This document shows positions 28,601-43,300 of a DNA stretch of 64,000 bases, in pieces. The DNA lies in assembly GCF_028372415.1 (NCBI RefSeq), contig NC_092875.1, forward strand, positions 354,632,233 through 354,696,232. Reading direction: 5' to 3'. The notes beneath the pieces were generated by a model. The model worked only from the letters and a program-made list of their open reading frames with translations, ran no database searches and had not been told where the DNA came from. How positions within the stretch are numbered: position 1 is the first letter of the stretch; each line of letters begins with the position of its first letter. The DNA comes from Notamacropus eugenii. Taxonomy: Eukaryota; Chordata; Mammalia; Diprotodontia; Macropodidae. The position numbers were made by a program, and so were the translations under genes.

Positions 28601-31600
28601 ATATTCATATATTCATGGCATGTTCTAGCATTTGTAAAGCATGCCTGAGATGTTTTTTGTTTTTGTTTTCTTAATTCTTAAATCAAAAGAGATAGTGGGA
28701 GAAGTAGTAGAAGGAAGAGAGAACAGTGGAGTTTGCCATCAGTGTTGGACAGTTCCTCTTGTGATATGTTCAATAGTGTGTTCCATTAATAGGAGACCAC
28801 CAGTGGCTATTTTCCCTTGTGTCCACCTTTGGATACCAATGAGTTCCTCCGTTCTTTGAGCTACACCTCTTCCCAGGTCTCCAAGTTGAGGTCACAGCTC
28901 ATTTTACACCAAAAACTCGCTTCTTAAGGAAAATAATACCACCTCCCATCCTCAATGTTAAGGTTTGTGAAACACTAATCACACAGCTAAGCTGATTGGG
29001 AATAGCTATCAGTTGAAATTTCATACCTATTCAGAGTAGCTGAGGATCCTTTTTGAAAGCTAACTTTTATAGAGTGCTTTATAATTTTTATCTCATTTGA
29101 AATCTTTATTATCCCAAGTTTAGAGATGAGGAATCTGGGACAAACCATTGTGACTTGCCTGTGGTCACACAGCTAGAAAGGGTATGATGAGACATTTGAA
29201 CTTCAATCTTCCAGCCTCGAGGCCTGGGGCTCTATCCACTGCATCACTAATTAGTTGTCCCTGAAGTCCTGTTTCAATCCAAGGCAACTAAATAACAGCA
29301 ACAATAGTAATAGTAATAATAAGCCTTCCATGAGTTGCCCCTCTGCCTTCAGGGCATAATTCTTAGATTCTGAACACATTCACCTCTCTTTATAGTTGCT
29401 TAATTGCATGCAACAGCGTGCTTTACTTTCATTTTCCTTGTCCTAATGATACATCCAATTTGCTTAGACATCCCTGTGGGTCAGTGGGGGACTCCTCCTG
29501 GTCAAAGTGAGGTGATATGAAGTATGCTGGCAGAAGCAGAGCCACTTGAAGGCAAGAGGCTCCCATATCAGGCCCTCCTTCGTTTGTATCAATTTTCCTT
29601 CTCCAATGTTACCCATGAGGTTATTCCATGCCAAACCTGACAACAGTACAAATAGTTCTACTGCTGGACTGCTTAAATCCAGTTCTTGTGATTTAAGCTT
29701 GGAACTGGACAAAACACTCTGCATTTAACAAAAGAAGCTTGCTTAACAGTAGCATAAAGAAGACAGTTAGCAAAGACACAGCATTGATTCAGGTGGTGAG
29801 ACTCCCTTTGCCTCCACACTTGCCACAGTGGTATGCCCTCCATCAAGCTTGAGCACTAGATTTTTTTATGTGTTAGGCAATGGGGAATTGAGGTAAGTTG
29901 TTCCACTGGAGCTTAGTTTCCATGACAGTTTCATTGACTTTTTAGGGGGAAACTAGCTTAGCCTAAGTGGCATAGATGCCATTCTCCCCAAGCATTTATT
30001 TTAAAAGAGAGGCTTATGATGTTTATTTTTATATTACTGAGAGCTTTAATTATCATCAGTAATAATTTACACAATAACTTCAACCTCCAACCACAAATTA
30101 AGATCCTATGATTTTCTTAGAATGATTATTGGTCTATAAAACAGGGATAAGATTTGAGTTTGAAGAAATTTTATTTAGAATTTCATAAACTAGGTTGTTG
30201 GCTATTTGAGATTTGAAGGTGGTATGAAAGTATATTGATATTAAGACAATATCAGTAAAGCACATAGGCTCTCTCTTAGGCATTCCTTTCTTTTCCTATA
30301 TGGCCAGCTTGTCTTTTTCACTAATAGATGGACTGGTCAGATGAATAGCCTGCATGCTCCAATGTTCACAGGACAGAAAGGCCTCTAGAGCACTGAGTAC
30401 ACCAAACCCAATTTCTCATCCCTGGCAAAGTAATGGGAGGAAAGGGACAAGGGGTATACAGGATGGCTAAGCATGGATAATTTATAATTTGCTTCGTTGT
30501 TGGGAGTTCCCATTTTGTTGAGATTATAGATCCATTTGGATATTAAATTATCCATTTCTTCTTTTCCTTAGGTCATTAATTTTCCCCTTTCTGATTCGTG
30601 GAGGAAAGCCAGTCCCAGTCTCCGTATTCACAACTGCATTCATGTTCTGCAGCCTTAATGGATACTTACAAAGTCAATACTTGAGTAATTACGCAGTATA
30701 CTCTGATAACTGGGTAAAAGATCCTCGTTTTATCACAGGTGAGTCCGGTGGCCAACTACATAATAAAACAGCGTTCTAATTGAGAGCCAACATCATATAA
30801 CGTGAAGAACACCAGTCTTGGGGTCTGAAGAAGTGGATTTTAGTCTTGGCTTATTTAACTTTTCTGAGCTTTCATTTTCTCATCATTAAAATGGAGATAA
30901 TAATTCTTCTACTGCCTACCTTGGGGTTAGTGTGAAAATGACAGTTTTCTTAAATAATAAAACATTGTCGTGTATGAAGACTAGATTACCTACCATTTTG
31001 TATTTAAATTAGTGGCATGGACTTCGTATCAACTTTGGAAAGCTTTAGCTTCCTGATAATAATAAGAGCAGTACAGAAGGCAATGGACTGGCTAGAGAGG
31101 CAGAAGATTTGTCTCCATTCAGGCAAAGACTGGATACTTTTTGGTATGTTATAGAGAAGAACCTTGTTCAGTTAAATTGGATGGCCTTTGCGATCCCTTT
31201 CAATCAACATTGTGTCAATTGACACAATTATATATAACATTTGAAATGTTATATAAATGAATTTTTTTAAATTGTGTAGCACATAATCTTATATTTTTCA
31301 ATTGTGGACCACATAATCAGAAACCTTAGGATTATAGATGGAGAGATAGAAGAGTCCTTAAAGGTGATTTAGTTCAACTACCTTATTTTACAGATGGAGA
31401 AACTGAGGCCCAGAGAATCCATATTTTATAGGCAGCATTAATTTCATTATATAAGGAAGCTCCAAGAGAACAGATCTAGAGCTGAAAGGAAGCTTAGAGG
31501 CCAACTAGTACAACCCATCATTTTACAGATGAAGAGGTCACACAGGTAGTAAACATCAGAAGTATATTTTGGACCTAGGTCCTCTGACAACAGAGCCAGT

Positions 31601-34600
31601 GATGTACCATTGTACCATGCTGGTTAATTCATCCAAGCCTGCTAACGTGACTTGTGACAACAGTCTCTTATATAGTTAGTAGGAGATGAGTGCTTAGGTC
31701 CAACTACCTTATCAGATAATGTATGTGAATGAGACAACTCTTGAGTTTCTTTTCTTTTTTTAAACTAATAATCTTAGGCATCTGATTCATGTGCCATCTG
31801 TTAGCTATTTGCCATCTAAGAAATCATAGGTCTTTTGAAGAATTTGAAGATGCTTAATTAAATAAATCTAGTCCTAGTTGAACAACTTTTATTTTCTCTT
31901 TTGCACTTCCACAGCTCTCTCTCAGGCCTTCTTTTTTCCACCTCATGCACTGGACTAGTTTGTGTTTTTGGAAGAAGGTTTCTAAACTACAGAATTGACT
32001 GATATTGAGATTTTCAGGCCAGCTATGAGAATGATAATGGTAGGGTATTTCAGCCTTCCAAACATCACCCCTCAAAGCTAATTATGATACCATCCCTAGC
32101 ATCATACTGTATAAATGACTCTCTGTACCAAGATGTGGACAGTCTGAAAAATTGTCACCAGCAGCATTTGTTATCTACAACAATGGAAATAAAAGAAGGT
32201 GAAATTAAGTCAAGGGAATATAATATAGCCAATTGGGGCATGGAATCCTATGTTTTTTTTGTGGTATAGGCAAGAGAAAGGAAAGGAGATACTAAAACCA
32301 TTCATACATCATTCCTCTAGGAAAAAAAGGATATAGAAAACAAACCTGGGTAGAAAAAAGCCCCAAGCCATAGTTCCTGATCTGTTCTTGGATCCATACT
32401 AAAGCCAGAGCTATTGCCAAGAGTCTGAAAAACCTGGGTACATTGAGTACTAGCATTGTGAGTTTTACTAATAATACAACTATTTCCAAGTGGAAACTTA
32501 ATTGTTTTTTAACCTTTTCAGTGAAGTCCTTAAGCTCAAAACATTTGGAAACCACTACCCTAGAGAATCTAGACAATACCAGTATCTCTTATCTGTTACC
32601 AGACAGATTCTGTAATTAGAACTTTCACATAAGAAATGAAAGGACAAGTGTTGGACTTAGAATTAGAAAACTGGGTTTTAATCCCAGCTTGACCACCTAC
32701 TATGTGCACTTAGATAATTCACTTTCGTTCTCTCAGTCTACTTCATCACTCATAAAATTTCCATGGTACTAAAATATGTGAATGAAATGTAATATGAGTC
32801 TACTTGATAAAATTGTTATTTTGAAGACCTCATCAAACTTTAGCCTAAAGACTCAGATAAAATTGTTATCTTGAAGACCTTATGAAACTTTAGCCTAAAG
32901 GTTCATGGAATAGACCCACAGGAGTTTCTTATTTATTTATTAGCTCCTTTACTAGCTGGCTTTATCTAGGTCTCTGGGTAGCTTTAGTTTGGATAGCTAA
33001 GTCTAGCATCTTATAGTAAACTGTTTAGAAGTGCTTGTAAATTAACTATTTAGATAGATTAAAGGTTGTGATGGAATCCTAATGAAGCTGCCCCCATCCC
33101 CAATATTCTAACTTCCTTATGGACTCCACAGAACAGCATGAGTCTCCAACCACACCACAGGCCCCGAGACTCGATCATAGGCTCCATTGAACAGCAGGCC
33201 TACTACCACCTCCCCAGACTCAATATCTTGACTTTTTCATATATGCCTCACTGCTCATTAGAACAATAGGTGTGTCCATGAACTCATATTTCTCACACAA
33301 CAGCAGGTGTGTCCATGCACTCAACCACAATCATATCCATCTAGTCGCAGGACCACAGTAGCCAGCCAGTCAGAAAGAAGCACCACCAGGATGCCCAAGC
33401 AGGTTGTGGACCACCCCCCAAAAATAGAAGGAACTTTCCTTAAGTAGGCACCTGTGCAGTTACAGCAGCAATTCTTGGTGAACTTATGACATTGACTTAT
33501 TATAATATTATCATACATACAAACCACCTCAAATGGGTTTTTTTGTATACATTGTGGTAACTGCACGTGCAGTTCCACTGAGACTGGGACCTCTATTACC
33601 TAATCCCTTATTTATTTATTAGCTCCTTGTCTTTTTAATATTCAGATTCTATAGTCAACATCATTACACTATAAAATTGCCTGTATTGTCTTACTAAGTT
33701 CCTGATTTCTCTTGGAACTTAGCCCACACTTCATGAGAGGCATCAATCGCAATAAATGCCTATACTTGAATTAGCGATGGTCTGACTGAATTCTTTGAGA
33801 CAGTTCTACCACAACACCTTATGAAATATAGAAGCATTCCATTGAAAACAAAACTACTCAATCTCTGTACTAGTCCTTAACCTAATACTGGAATATCAGT
33901 AGTTGCAACCAGGTCAAAAGTCAAGTACAAAAGATGATTAACATTAGAAGTGAAGAGGACAAGTCATTTCACATGATTTTCCCTTAAGCAATATGTTTCA
34001 ATCAAACTGGTCTAGTTGATATTTCCTAGGCATAACATTGCATCCTCCCCCTTAGTACTTTTGCACAACCTGTCCCCATCCATGCCTGGAATGTTCATTT
34101 GCTTCACTTTTCTTCAAATACCTGATTTTCCTTAGGATGCAGTTCATGTATTCTTCTACACAAGACCTTTCCCGAGCTTCTCACTTGGGAATGCCCCATC
34201 CCCACCACTCCCCAATACCAAAACTTTACTTAGTATTTTATATATAGTTTCTGTTTATAAGCTTCTGGAAGGCACTGATTGTTTTTATGTTTGTATCTCT
34301 CTAGGACAATGCATGACACCTATCAGGATCTTAATAATTTCTTTTTGAACTGAATCATTTGTAAATGACATATTATTTTAGTTGAGAACAACCAATTATA
34401 AAGCAAAAAAAAAGTAACTTAGATAATAAGTGAGTTCAGTAAAGTTTCAGGGATAGAAGGCATGCTCTGATTCATATGGGGGTCATGAAAAATTGAACAT
34501 GACTGAACAACTGACAACAGCAGAAAGTTTCAAGAGACAAGATGGAGCACCATGTGCTGTTTTATAGCTCCCACCTTAAATAGAGGTTTTGGAGTTAATA

Positions 34601-37600
34601 GCTCCACCCTCCAAACCTAGGGATACAGAGAACAGAGATGGGGTGGAGTACCAAAGCCAATGGGATGTTGCATTAAAAAATATTAGTGTTTGATAAACTA
34701 ATATGAAGTGAAAAGGATAGAAAATATTATTTAATTAATATATTGGAAAATTGCTTAAAATATGGCAGGAAATAGATTTAGAACCCTATTTCACACTATG
34801 CATATTAATTAACTTTAGCTCAATGGTAGGCTTAAACATTTTTGAAATCTATATAAAGAAGATGAAATTAAAGAGGAATAAGGTATTAATTATGGAAGGA
34901 AGTGACTTGGTTTATGTTTTAAATTGTTTGATGGACTTATTAGAAATAAGATCAGTGTGCTTAATTACATTAAAATGAAATATTTAATGTACAAAAAAAA
35001 TTAAAATGTTAAATGGATAAGGAAAATTATGGTGAGAGACCGGTAGCACCACTCTGAAGAACTAAAGGTGAACCTCACATGGTGGTGTATGCTGCTAATG
35101 GATTATTTTGACATAGAAAGTTCTGAGCTGAAGTACTTCTAAAGTCTATTAGTTATCTGCATTAAGTCTGACATCAGTGTGATGAGCTTCAGGTGGTACA
35201 GGACGATCAGGCTGCCTAAGAGAATAGCCCAACGTATTTGGGAAAACAAAGCAGGTTAAGCTTCTGTGTCAGTCAATATTGAAATCAGACCTGTGAGTGG
35301 CCAACTGTACTTCCAATCTGGACAAGACAGGAGACCCAGCCTCAGGGTTGGGGATAAAGGAATAACTAAGGATGATCATCACACAGAGGGCAAGAAAAGG
35401 TGAATGTTCGGTGTAAACAGGCTACATATAACTAATGAAGAATGGCAAAAAGGAGCAGAACTAAAGTGTCATCAAAGAAATAAGTGCTAGAAAGAGAATA
35501 TGGGCTTTTGCCAATATGGAACAAGAATGTAGATGACAAGTAGATATTCAGAGTGCTTCACTGACACACCCATGATGTGGGGAGAAAGTGAAGGCCTTCA
35601 AAACACTGTATACCTACCTGCTTTGATGAACTTTTGGAAGAATACCGGGAAGAGTCTAGCAGGATTAGCAGATGTGTATGCTTTCTGATCTGTATTGTTG
35701 GAAAGATATCCTGAAACAATGAGATAACATCCACTTGAGTTTGACGGATAAAAATTTGACATTGAAGATAGCTAAGGGAATGTTAAAAATTTGCAAATAG
35801 AACTCCTAGTAACTTACAGCTAAATAGCCAAGGGATATAAACAGTTTATGAAAGAAGAAAACACACATAGTTAATTACTACTTGAAAAATGCTCCTCTGC
35901 ACTCATAATCCAAGAAACTGAGTTAAGAAAACTCTGAGGCATCCCTCCACACCTACTGGGCAAAAATAATAAAAAATCATGAAACCCATTGTCATTAAGG
36001 TTGTAGAAACAGAAACATTTATTGCTGATGTTAATCGTACTCTAGTAGAAACAATTTGGCAGTCTGTGGTAAAAATTACAAAAATAATCATGCCCTTTGA
36101 CTTATATTATTGGAAACATAAAGAGTTTATTAAAAGAAAAAATCCAACTGTTCATTGATGTTTATAGCATCATAATTGTAATTGGAAAAAAAAGTCAGAA
36201 CAACAGAAATGTTCAATAAGAGGGGAATGGTTAAACAAATTTTTGGTACTTCAAGATAATAGACTGATACAATGCAATTAAGCACTTACTATAAGTCCTG
36301 AGGATACATATACAAACAATCAAGGTGTTCATGTTCTAATTGAGAAAGATAATGCATACAGGGGTGACCTCATGGTGACTGGGCTACTCCTACTACAGAA
36401 ACTTCCTGTGCAACTGGCCCATAATAGAGTCCTAGAGAGTTGTTTGGTTCACTGAATGTTTAAGCAACTTGCAGATGGTCGCATAGCTAATAGGAGTCAA
36501 AGACAGAACAGAGTTCATATTCTGATTTCAAGATTATGCCTCTATCTAGTATACCAAACTACTCCTCTGTAACACTACCTATATTGTTTATAAGAATCAG
36601 AGAAATTTGTGTCATAGCTGTTTTGCAATAATGAAAAATTAATGTGGGAAAAAAGGCAGATATCTAGATTTGACTAATAATTTTTTGTTTATCTTTTGCT
36701 AGTAACCATAGAGGAAATCAGTGAACTGGTTGTGATCCTAGTAAATATTTGGTGACAGACTAGAAATAGCATCCCACATGAATGAAAGATATTGTGTTTA
36801 AGTGATGGAAGACCATGACATCTAAGAAACTAAAGGTACTTCTCAGGTTACACATCCCCATGTTTAGCTTGGAGAAGGCTTAGGGGAGGATACGATAGCT
36901 ACCTTCAAGTATTTTAAGGACTATTATATGAAAAGAATGAGTGGACTTGTTCTACTTGAACCCAGGGGACAAAACTAGTAATGGATAGAAGTTGCAGAGC
37001 TGTAACTTTCAGGTTGGTGTCATTTTAAAAAAATGAAAAACACACTTAACATCTCCTCTACCACTCTAACTTTCAGTCTTTCTATAACTGCAGATTTCTT
37101 TCCTGCTGACTAAAAACATTCCTAGATTTTTCCTGTCCTTAAAAATCTCACTTGATTCTACCATTCTCTGAAACTATCATCTTATCTTTCCTCCCTCTCA
37201 AAGCGAAACTTCTAGAAAGCATCGTCTACTCATATTTCCCTCCACTTCTTTTTTTCTCTGCCCATGATAATTTGCCATCCAAACTCATCACTTGCCTGAA
37301 GTTGCTTACTCTGAACTTACCAATGTTCTCTTAATTGCCAAATCTGATAGCCTTTTCTCAAAACATATCCTTCTTGACAGCTGTAGTATTTGACACTGTT
37401 GACCACCTCTTCCTCCTTGATGGACTGTCTTTTTGTGACTTTGCCCTCTCATGGATTTTTTCCTACTTGTCTATTTGTTCTTAGTCTCTTTTGCTAGGTC
37501 ATCATATGTATCACCTCCCTAACTGTGGGGGTGAAAATCTGTCCTGGTTCTTCTTCTCATTGCTTCCCTTAACTTTAATAATCTCTTTGCAGATTACTCT

Positions 37601-40284
37601 CAGATCCAACCCTAGTCTGTCACCTGAGTTCCAGTCCCACATCATCAACTCTCTTATTTAACATTTCTAAGTAGATGTCTCATAGACAGTTCAAATAAGA
37701 CACATCCAAAATGGAACTTGACTCTTTTCGTGCAACCTATCCTTTTATTAGAAGTAGGAAAGAAACTTTCCTATTTCTTTCAAGGGTTCCACCATCCAGT
37801 CATCCAGGTTTGTATCATAATTATTCTTGACTTTTTATTCTTCACCATGCTGCATATCCAGTTGGTTTCAAGATTTTGTCAATTTTACTTCACGGGGTCA
37901 CTTTGCTCTCCGTACTACTCACTGTGGCCATCATAGTAAATCACCTAGTTAAAGAGGAATTGTTAGTATTAGGAAGTAATACTCATTCCTCTACTTCGTT
38001 GACAAAACATAGAGTGGAGTTCTAACCTTTCCTCATTACCTTGAATACCTCCATTTTCTATTTTTGAGTACAGAGCTGCCAAAGCAATTTCCCTAAAGCA
38101 AAAGTCTTACCTTGTCACTCCCTTGCTCCAAAACTCAATAAGCTCCTCATTACCTCTAGGATCACGTAGAAACTTAAGCATTTAAAGACCTCCTCAGTGT
38201 GGCTCCAGTCTACTACTACAGCCTTATTATGCGTTATTCCCCTTTATATAATTCAGTAGTCCAGTGGCCATGCTGTTCCTCATGTTTGACACTTAATCTC
38301 CCGAGTCTTTGAACAGGCTGTTCCAATATCTGTAATTTACTGTGTCCTTTCCTTTGCTTCTTAGAATCTCTCCTTTTCTTCAGAGCTCACCTCAAGGTGC
38401 TGTAGCGCCAATGCAGTATTCACAGTGCCTGCAGCAGCCATGAATATCTTGGTGTAATTATGTATCACAAAATACAACAGATGCTCCACATGGAAGACAG
38501 AACCAAAACATTCAGACACCAGAAAGCCAAATCCATCATAGTAATAAGGAAATCTATATACAATAACAATGCAGAGGGCAACACCAGCCCTAAGCCTTCC
38601 CCCTGCTAGGGCCTTCCCACAAACCAGCGCCCTTAAACAAAATCACAAACAAGCTGTCTCACACTAGCCAGCTGCCTGCATCCTTCTTAGCTGTGACTGC
38701 TTTGATCAGTTTTCTCTCAGCTCTGCTCTAGCTCCACCTCTTCCTATTCCACTCTTCCTGTTCTACCCATTCAGCAAGCTCCCACCACAGACTCATGTGA
38801 CTCAAACAGGTCACATGGGCCTATTAATGAATGGGAAAGATCTTCCCATTTAAATTACCATTACAGCTGCACACAAAGCTTTTCCTAATCTCCCCAGCTG
38901 TTAGTGCCCTCAAAATGAACATGTGTATGTATTTGTGCATAAATATATATGTGTGTGTTTATTTTATTCTGTATGTTTCATCTCTTATGATATGCTCCCA
39001 CAAAGTAGCCAGGTGTGCAGTAGATAGAATGAAACACTTGCTACCTTTATGACCCTGGACAAGTCACTTAACTGCTGTCTGCTTCAGTTTGCTTAACTGT
39101 AAAATGTGGATAATAATAGCACCTATCTCTGAGTTGTGGGGATAAAATGAGATGTTATTTATAAAAGTGCTTAGCCAGTGCCTGGCACATAGTAGGCATT
39201 TAAATGTTTATTGATTGGTTCCTAACAAGACTAGAAAGGAAGGATATGGTTGGACTGCAAGGCCTCTGAAGTCCCTTCCAGTCCTGAGATTCTAGAATGC
39301 ATATCATTGAAGCTTCACATCTTTTTCTAGTCATCCATGTCCTTGACATTGTTTTTCATGTTACTACTACATATAGTGGTGATGATGATGAGGCTCAGAA
39401 CATCCCCCTCACCGTAAAATTCTTTTACTAGTATGCTCTTTCTCACCCTTTCAGTTCATTTGTATAACTCTTCTCACCCTCCTTTGAAAACCCCATCAAC
39501 TTGAGCTGGCAACTCAGTTACCAAACTGTTCCAACTGTTACACTGTGTGCCCTCAATCATTTGGGGGACACTAACTACTCTAATCCATCCAGAAATATGT
39601 GACTTTTACTACAACTTGGCTCCCTTGACTGTAGATTAAGTAGTAAAGGAAGGATGAGAACTCTACCTTGTGCTTTATTTATGAGGTGGAAGAATAGGTT
39701 TAATACCTTTCTAGCTTAGTACTAATAATTTCTCCTGCAAAGATATGGAGGCTGGGGGACATTGTTTTGTTAATAATCCCTGAATGACTGAAGCAGAAAA
39801 TTACTTTTTTTTAATATCCAGGGGGAGGTGAAAGCAGTCCTCATAATAGTAGCAATTGTTTGAGAAAGATTTTACATTGGTATAGTTAGTAGAAAAATGA
39901 TTATTTATAACTACTTAGCCAATCTTTACTTTTATTTCTTTTCCTCATTAGGTTGTGCCATGTGGCTAATAGGGATGTTAATAAATATCCATTCTGATAA
40001 TATCCTAAGAAACTTGAGAAAACCAGGAGAGACTGGGTACAAAATACCAAGAGGTAAGTAAAAATCCTGCCAGAATGAATTGTTAATGAATTTATTTTAG
40101 AATTACACCCAAATCATGTGAGATCCTGATAAGCATCCAACTTGAGTATAATATTAGCTACCTAATGAGCTTTAAGGATCATGATCAACCACACCATTGA
40201 ACCATTTAGGTAATGTTTTGTGTTTTATATCGAGAAATTAGGATGTTTTTTAAGGCTTTTAGATTTCAATTTCTTTTAGTCTGG

Positions 40285-40348
<64 letters not shown>

Positions 40349-43300
40349 ACACACGCGCGCGCGCGCGCACGCGCGCGTGCCATGTATTTTCAGTTGTTTG
40401 CTCTCAGTGAAAGAGGAATAATAATATCTAAAGTACCTACTTGGAGTCAAAGAGTTTAGAGATAAAGGAGTTTTGAGAAAAGTGCTTTGTAAGGCTCCTC
40501 AGTAGGCGTTTGAGATATTATCATTATTTATTTGCATTTGTTTCACCTGTTAGGTTCTTGCTTCTCATTTTGTAGTCTAGGTGAAAAGGCAAGGGTGAGA
40601 ACTTTTCCATATACTTTGCTAATGAGGTGAAAAGTAAGAATGGTATTCTTATTTGCTGCTCAGTTATTCCATATAAAGTAATTCACAAAGCATTTTACAA
40701 ATTTTCTAGGCAGCAGTGGAGCCCAAGGGAACCAAAAATTTTCCAGAGATACCTGTCCCTTGGGTATAGATCATCCCAAACCACAACTAATCCTATCATA
40801 CTGGAAATAGCTGGTCCTTTGAAGTATAGAACTCATTTTCTTCTCCCTTAAATGTATAGCCATACACTAAAAACTTACCATTTCTGTCAAGGGTACCCAC
40901 ATCATTCCTGTGAAAATCAAGTCATCCTCAACTCTTCTTTTTCCTTTACCTCTCAAATTTAATGAGTTACACCTCCACAACTTTTTACAGCCATGTCCTT
41001 CTCTCTACTCTCTTTGTTTCTACCCCAAGTCTCATTACCTCTAACTTGGACTATTCCATCAATCTATTAATTAAGCTCACTGCTGGCTTCTCCGTTCTCC
41101 AGTGAATCCTCCACATTGCTTCCTCAAAAATCTCTGCTTTGGTGAAGTTATCAGAACCAGGAAAAGGGCAAATGTCATGACCATAGTAATGTGAATGTGC
41201 AGAATCAAAAAAGTAAACTGAACCCTCTAGTTGGAAGAGATTGAGAAAGTGCACCTCCCTCTTCTTTAAAGAGGAGACCAGGACTTTGAAATATTGTACT
41301 TACATTCAAACATGCTGGAAACATTGACCTATTTTGCAAAAAAAGAAAATTCTCAAATTTTTGTTCAAATTCACATTTTGTTCACATTTTAACTGTTTTC
41401 CTTCTCAACCTACAGTTCAGCATTGTATAAAAGCACATGCTATTAGACTATAAATTGAGAAAAGAAAACAGTATTTTATACTATTTTAGATGATGTTTAA
41501 AGTCCAGAACAATTGATCTTTATAAAGAACTTATAAGCACTTTTTTTTAAACTAAAAGATCTTAGTTCCTAATTCCACCCTACTCACAAAGAATTTAGAT
41601 TTACATTCTAATAGAGAATACAAGTATATGTAAAAATAAATGGTGCATAAATGGTGGTGAATAAATGCAACTTTATACAAAATGGTTAACTGTAAGGTAG
41701 TAACTACTTTGTTACTAGGTGCCTAAAGGCAACTAGATAGTACGGGGGATAGAGTGTCAGGCTGGGAGTTAGGACAGCTCATCTTTCTGAGTTCAAGTCC
41801 AGCCTGAGACCCTTACTTGCTCTTCCTTGCATGCCTCTTTTATGTGAGACAATTTTCCCCATTCTACCGGTTCTTTCCCCCTTGTCCCAGTACATCACTC
41901 TTTCTTACCTCTGCATTTTTTTAGATCATCCCAATATAACTGATTTACATTTGTGCCCTTTGTCTATGTAGACTCCTTCTAACTGTTAAAATAATGATAA
42001 AATTCTTAGGAATTCCATATATCATCTTCCCATATGATAAGGTATACAGTTTAACCTTACTAAATCTCTTGTGATTTCTCTTTCATGTTTGCGTTTCTAT
42101 TTTTCTTGAGTCTGATTTTCTATTCAGCACAGGTGTTTAATCATGAATGCTTGGAAATCCTCTAATTATGCCCATTATTTTTCCTCTGAAAGATTAATAC
42201 CTAGTTTTTCTAGGTAGGTTATTTTTGGTTATAATCCTAGCTCTTTTGCTTTCTGCAATTTCATATTCCAACTCCTCCACTTCTTTAATGGGGGAGCTGC
42301 TAACCCTTGTGTGATCCTGACTGTGACTCTTCTATATTTAAATGGTTTCTTTCTGGCTACTTGCAATATTTTCTCCTTGACCTTGGAGCTCTGGGATTTG
42401 ATTATAATACTTCTGAGAAGTTTCATTTGGTATCTGTTTCAGGAGGTGATAGCTGGATTCTTTCAATTCCTATTTTACCCTCCAGTTCTAGGATGGCAGG
42501 GGTTGTTTTCCTTGATAATTTCTTTAAACATGATATCTAGACCCTTTTTTTGATGATGCCTTTCAGGTAGTCGTATTTTATATTAAAATCAATCTGGTAT
42601 CATTCAGCAATATTGACAAAGCAAAATTATTTAACTTCAGCTAACCTGAATTAGATCCATATCTTTAACTTCAAGCAAATTTGAACCAAGTTGATTTTCC
42701 TGCTTAATTGAGAAGTGTGTAAAAATAAAAATTGGAAAGATAAATTGTCCAATCTCACCAGTCACCATGTATGTTCTGAAAGGAAGAGATTTCTCATATT
42801 TAAATTAATATTCTCTGAAAGTCAATGAAACAAACCACTTGAAAATAGTTAATGTTCATGAATTGATATAATTTCACTTTTTTGTGAGGGGGATTTTCAT
42901 GGTAAATTTACTCTTTTGTTTTGCTTTCCTTAACTTTAGGAGGCCTGTTTGAATATGTGACTGCAGCCAATTTCTCTGGAGAGGTCATGGAATGGTATGG
43001 ATATGCTCTGGCAAGCTGGTCTTTTGCAGGCGTTGCATTTGCACTATTTACAACTAGTAATTTAAGTATCAGAGCAAAAGAACATCACAGGTAATTTTTT
43101 TTAAATTTGAATTACTCTATATACTTATTTTCTCTTGTCTTAATTACAAAAGCTGGGATAGCAGTCATGATTTTTCAGGCAAGGCTACAGTAAAAATAAA
43201 CTTGATATGAAGAAATAAGCAGAGAAACTTCATTATGCTTAAAGGTACCATAGCCTATACATCAATGTCAGTAATTAACCATATATGTACCAAACAATAT

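Noticed and set aside
34751..34978. A 75-codon frame with AT-rich codons.
   Set aside because: No recognisable domain, splice site or homolog. It fits chance in AT-rich intron.
40213..40450. Open frames encoding runs of VCVC or HTHT.
   Set aside because: Translation of the TG/CG microsatellite. No evidence for a gene.
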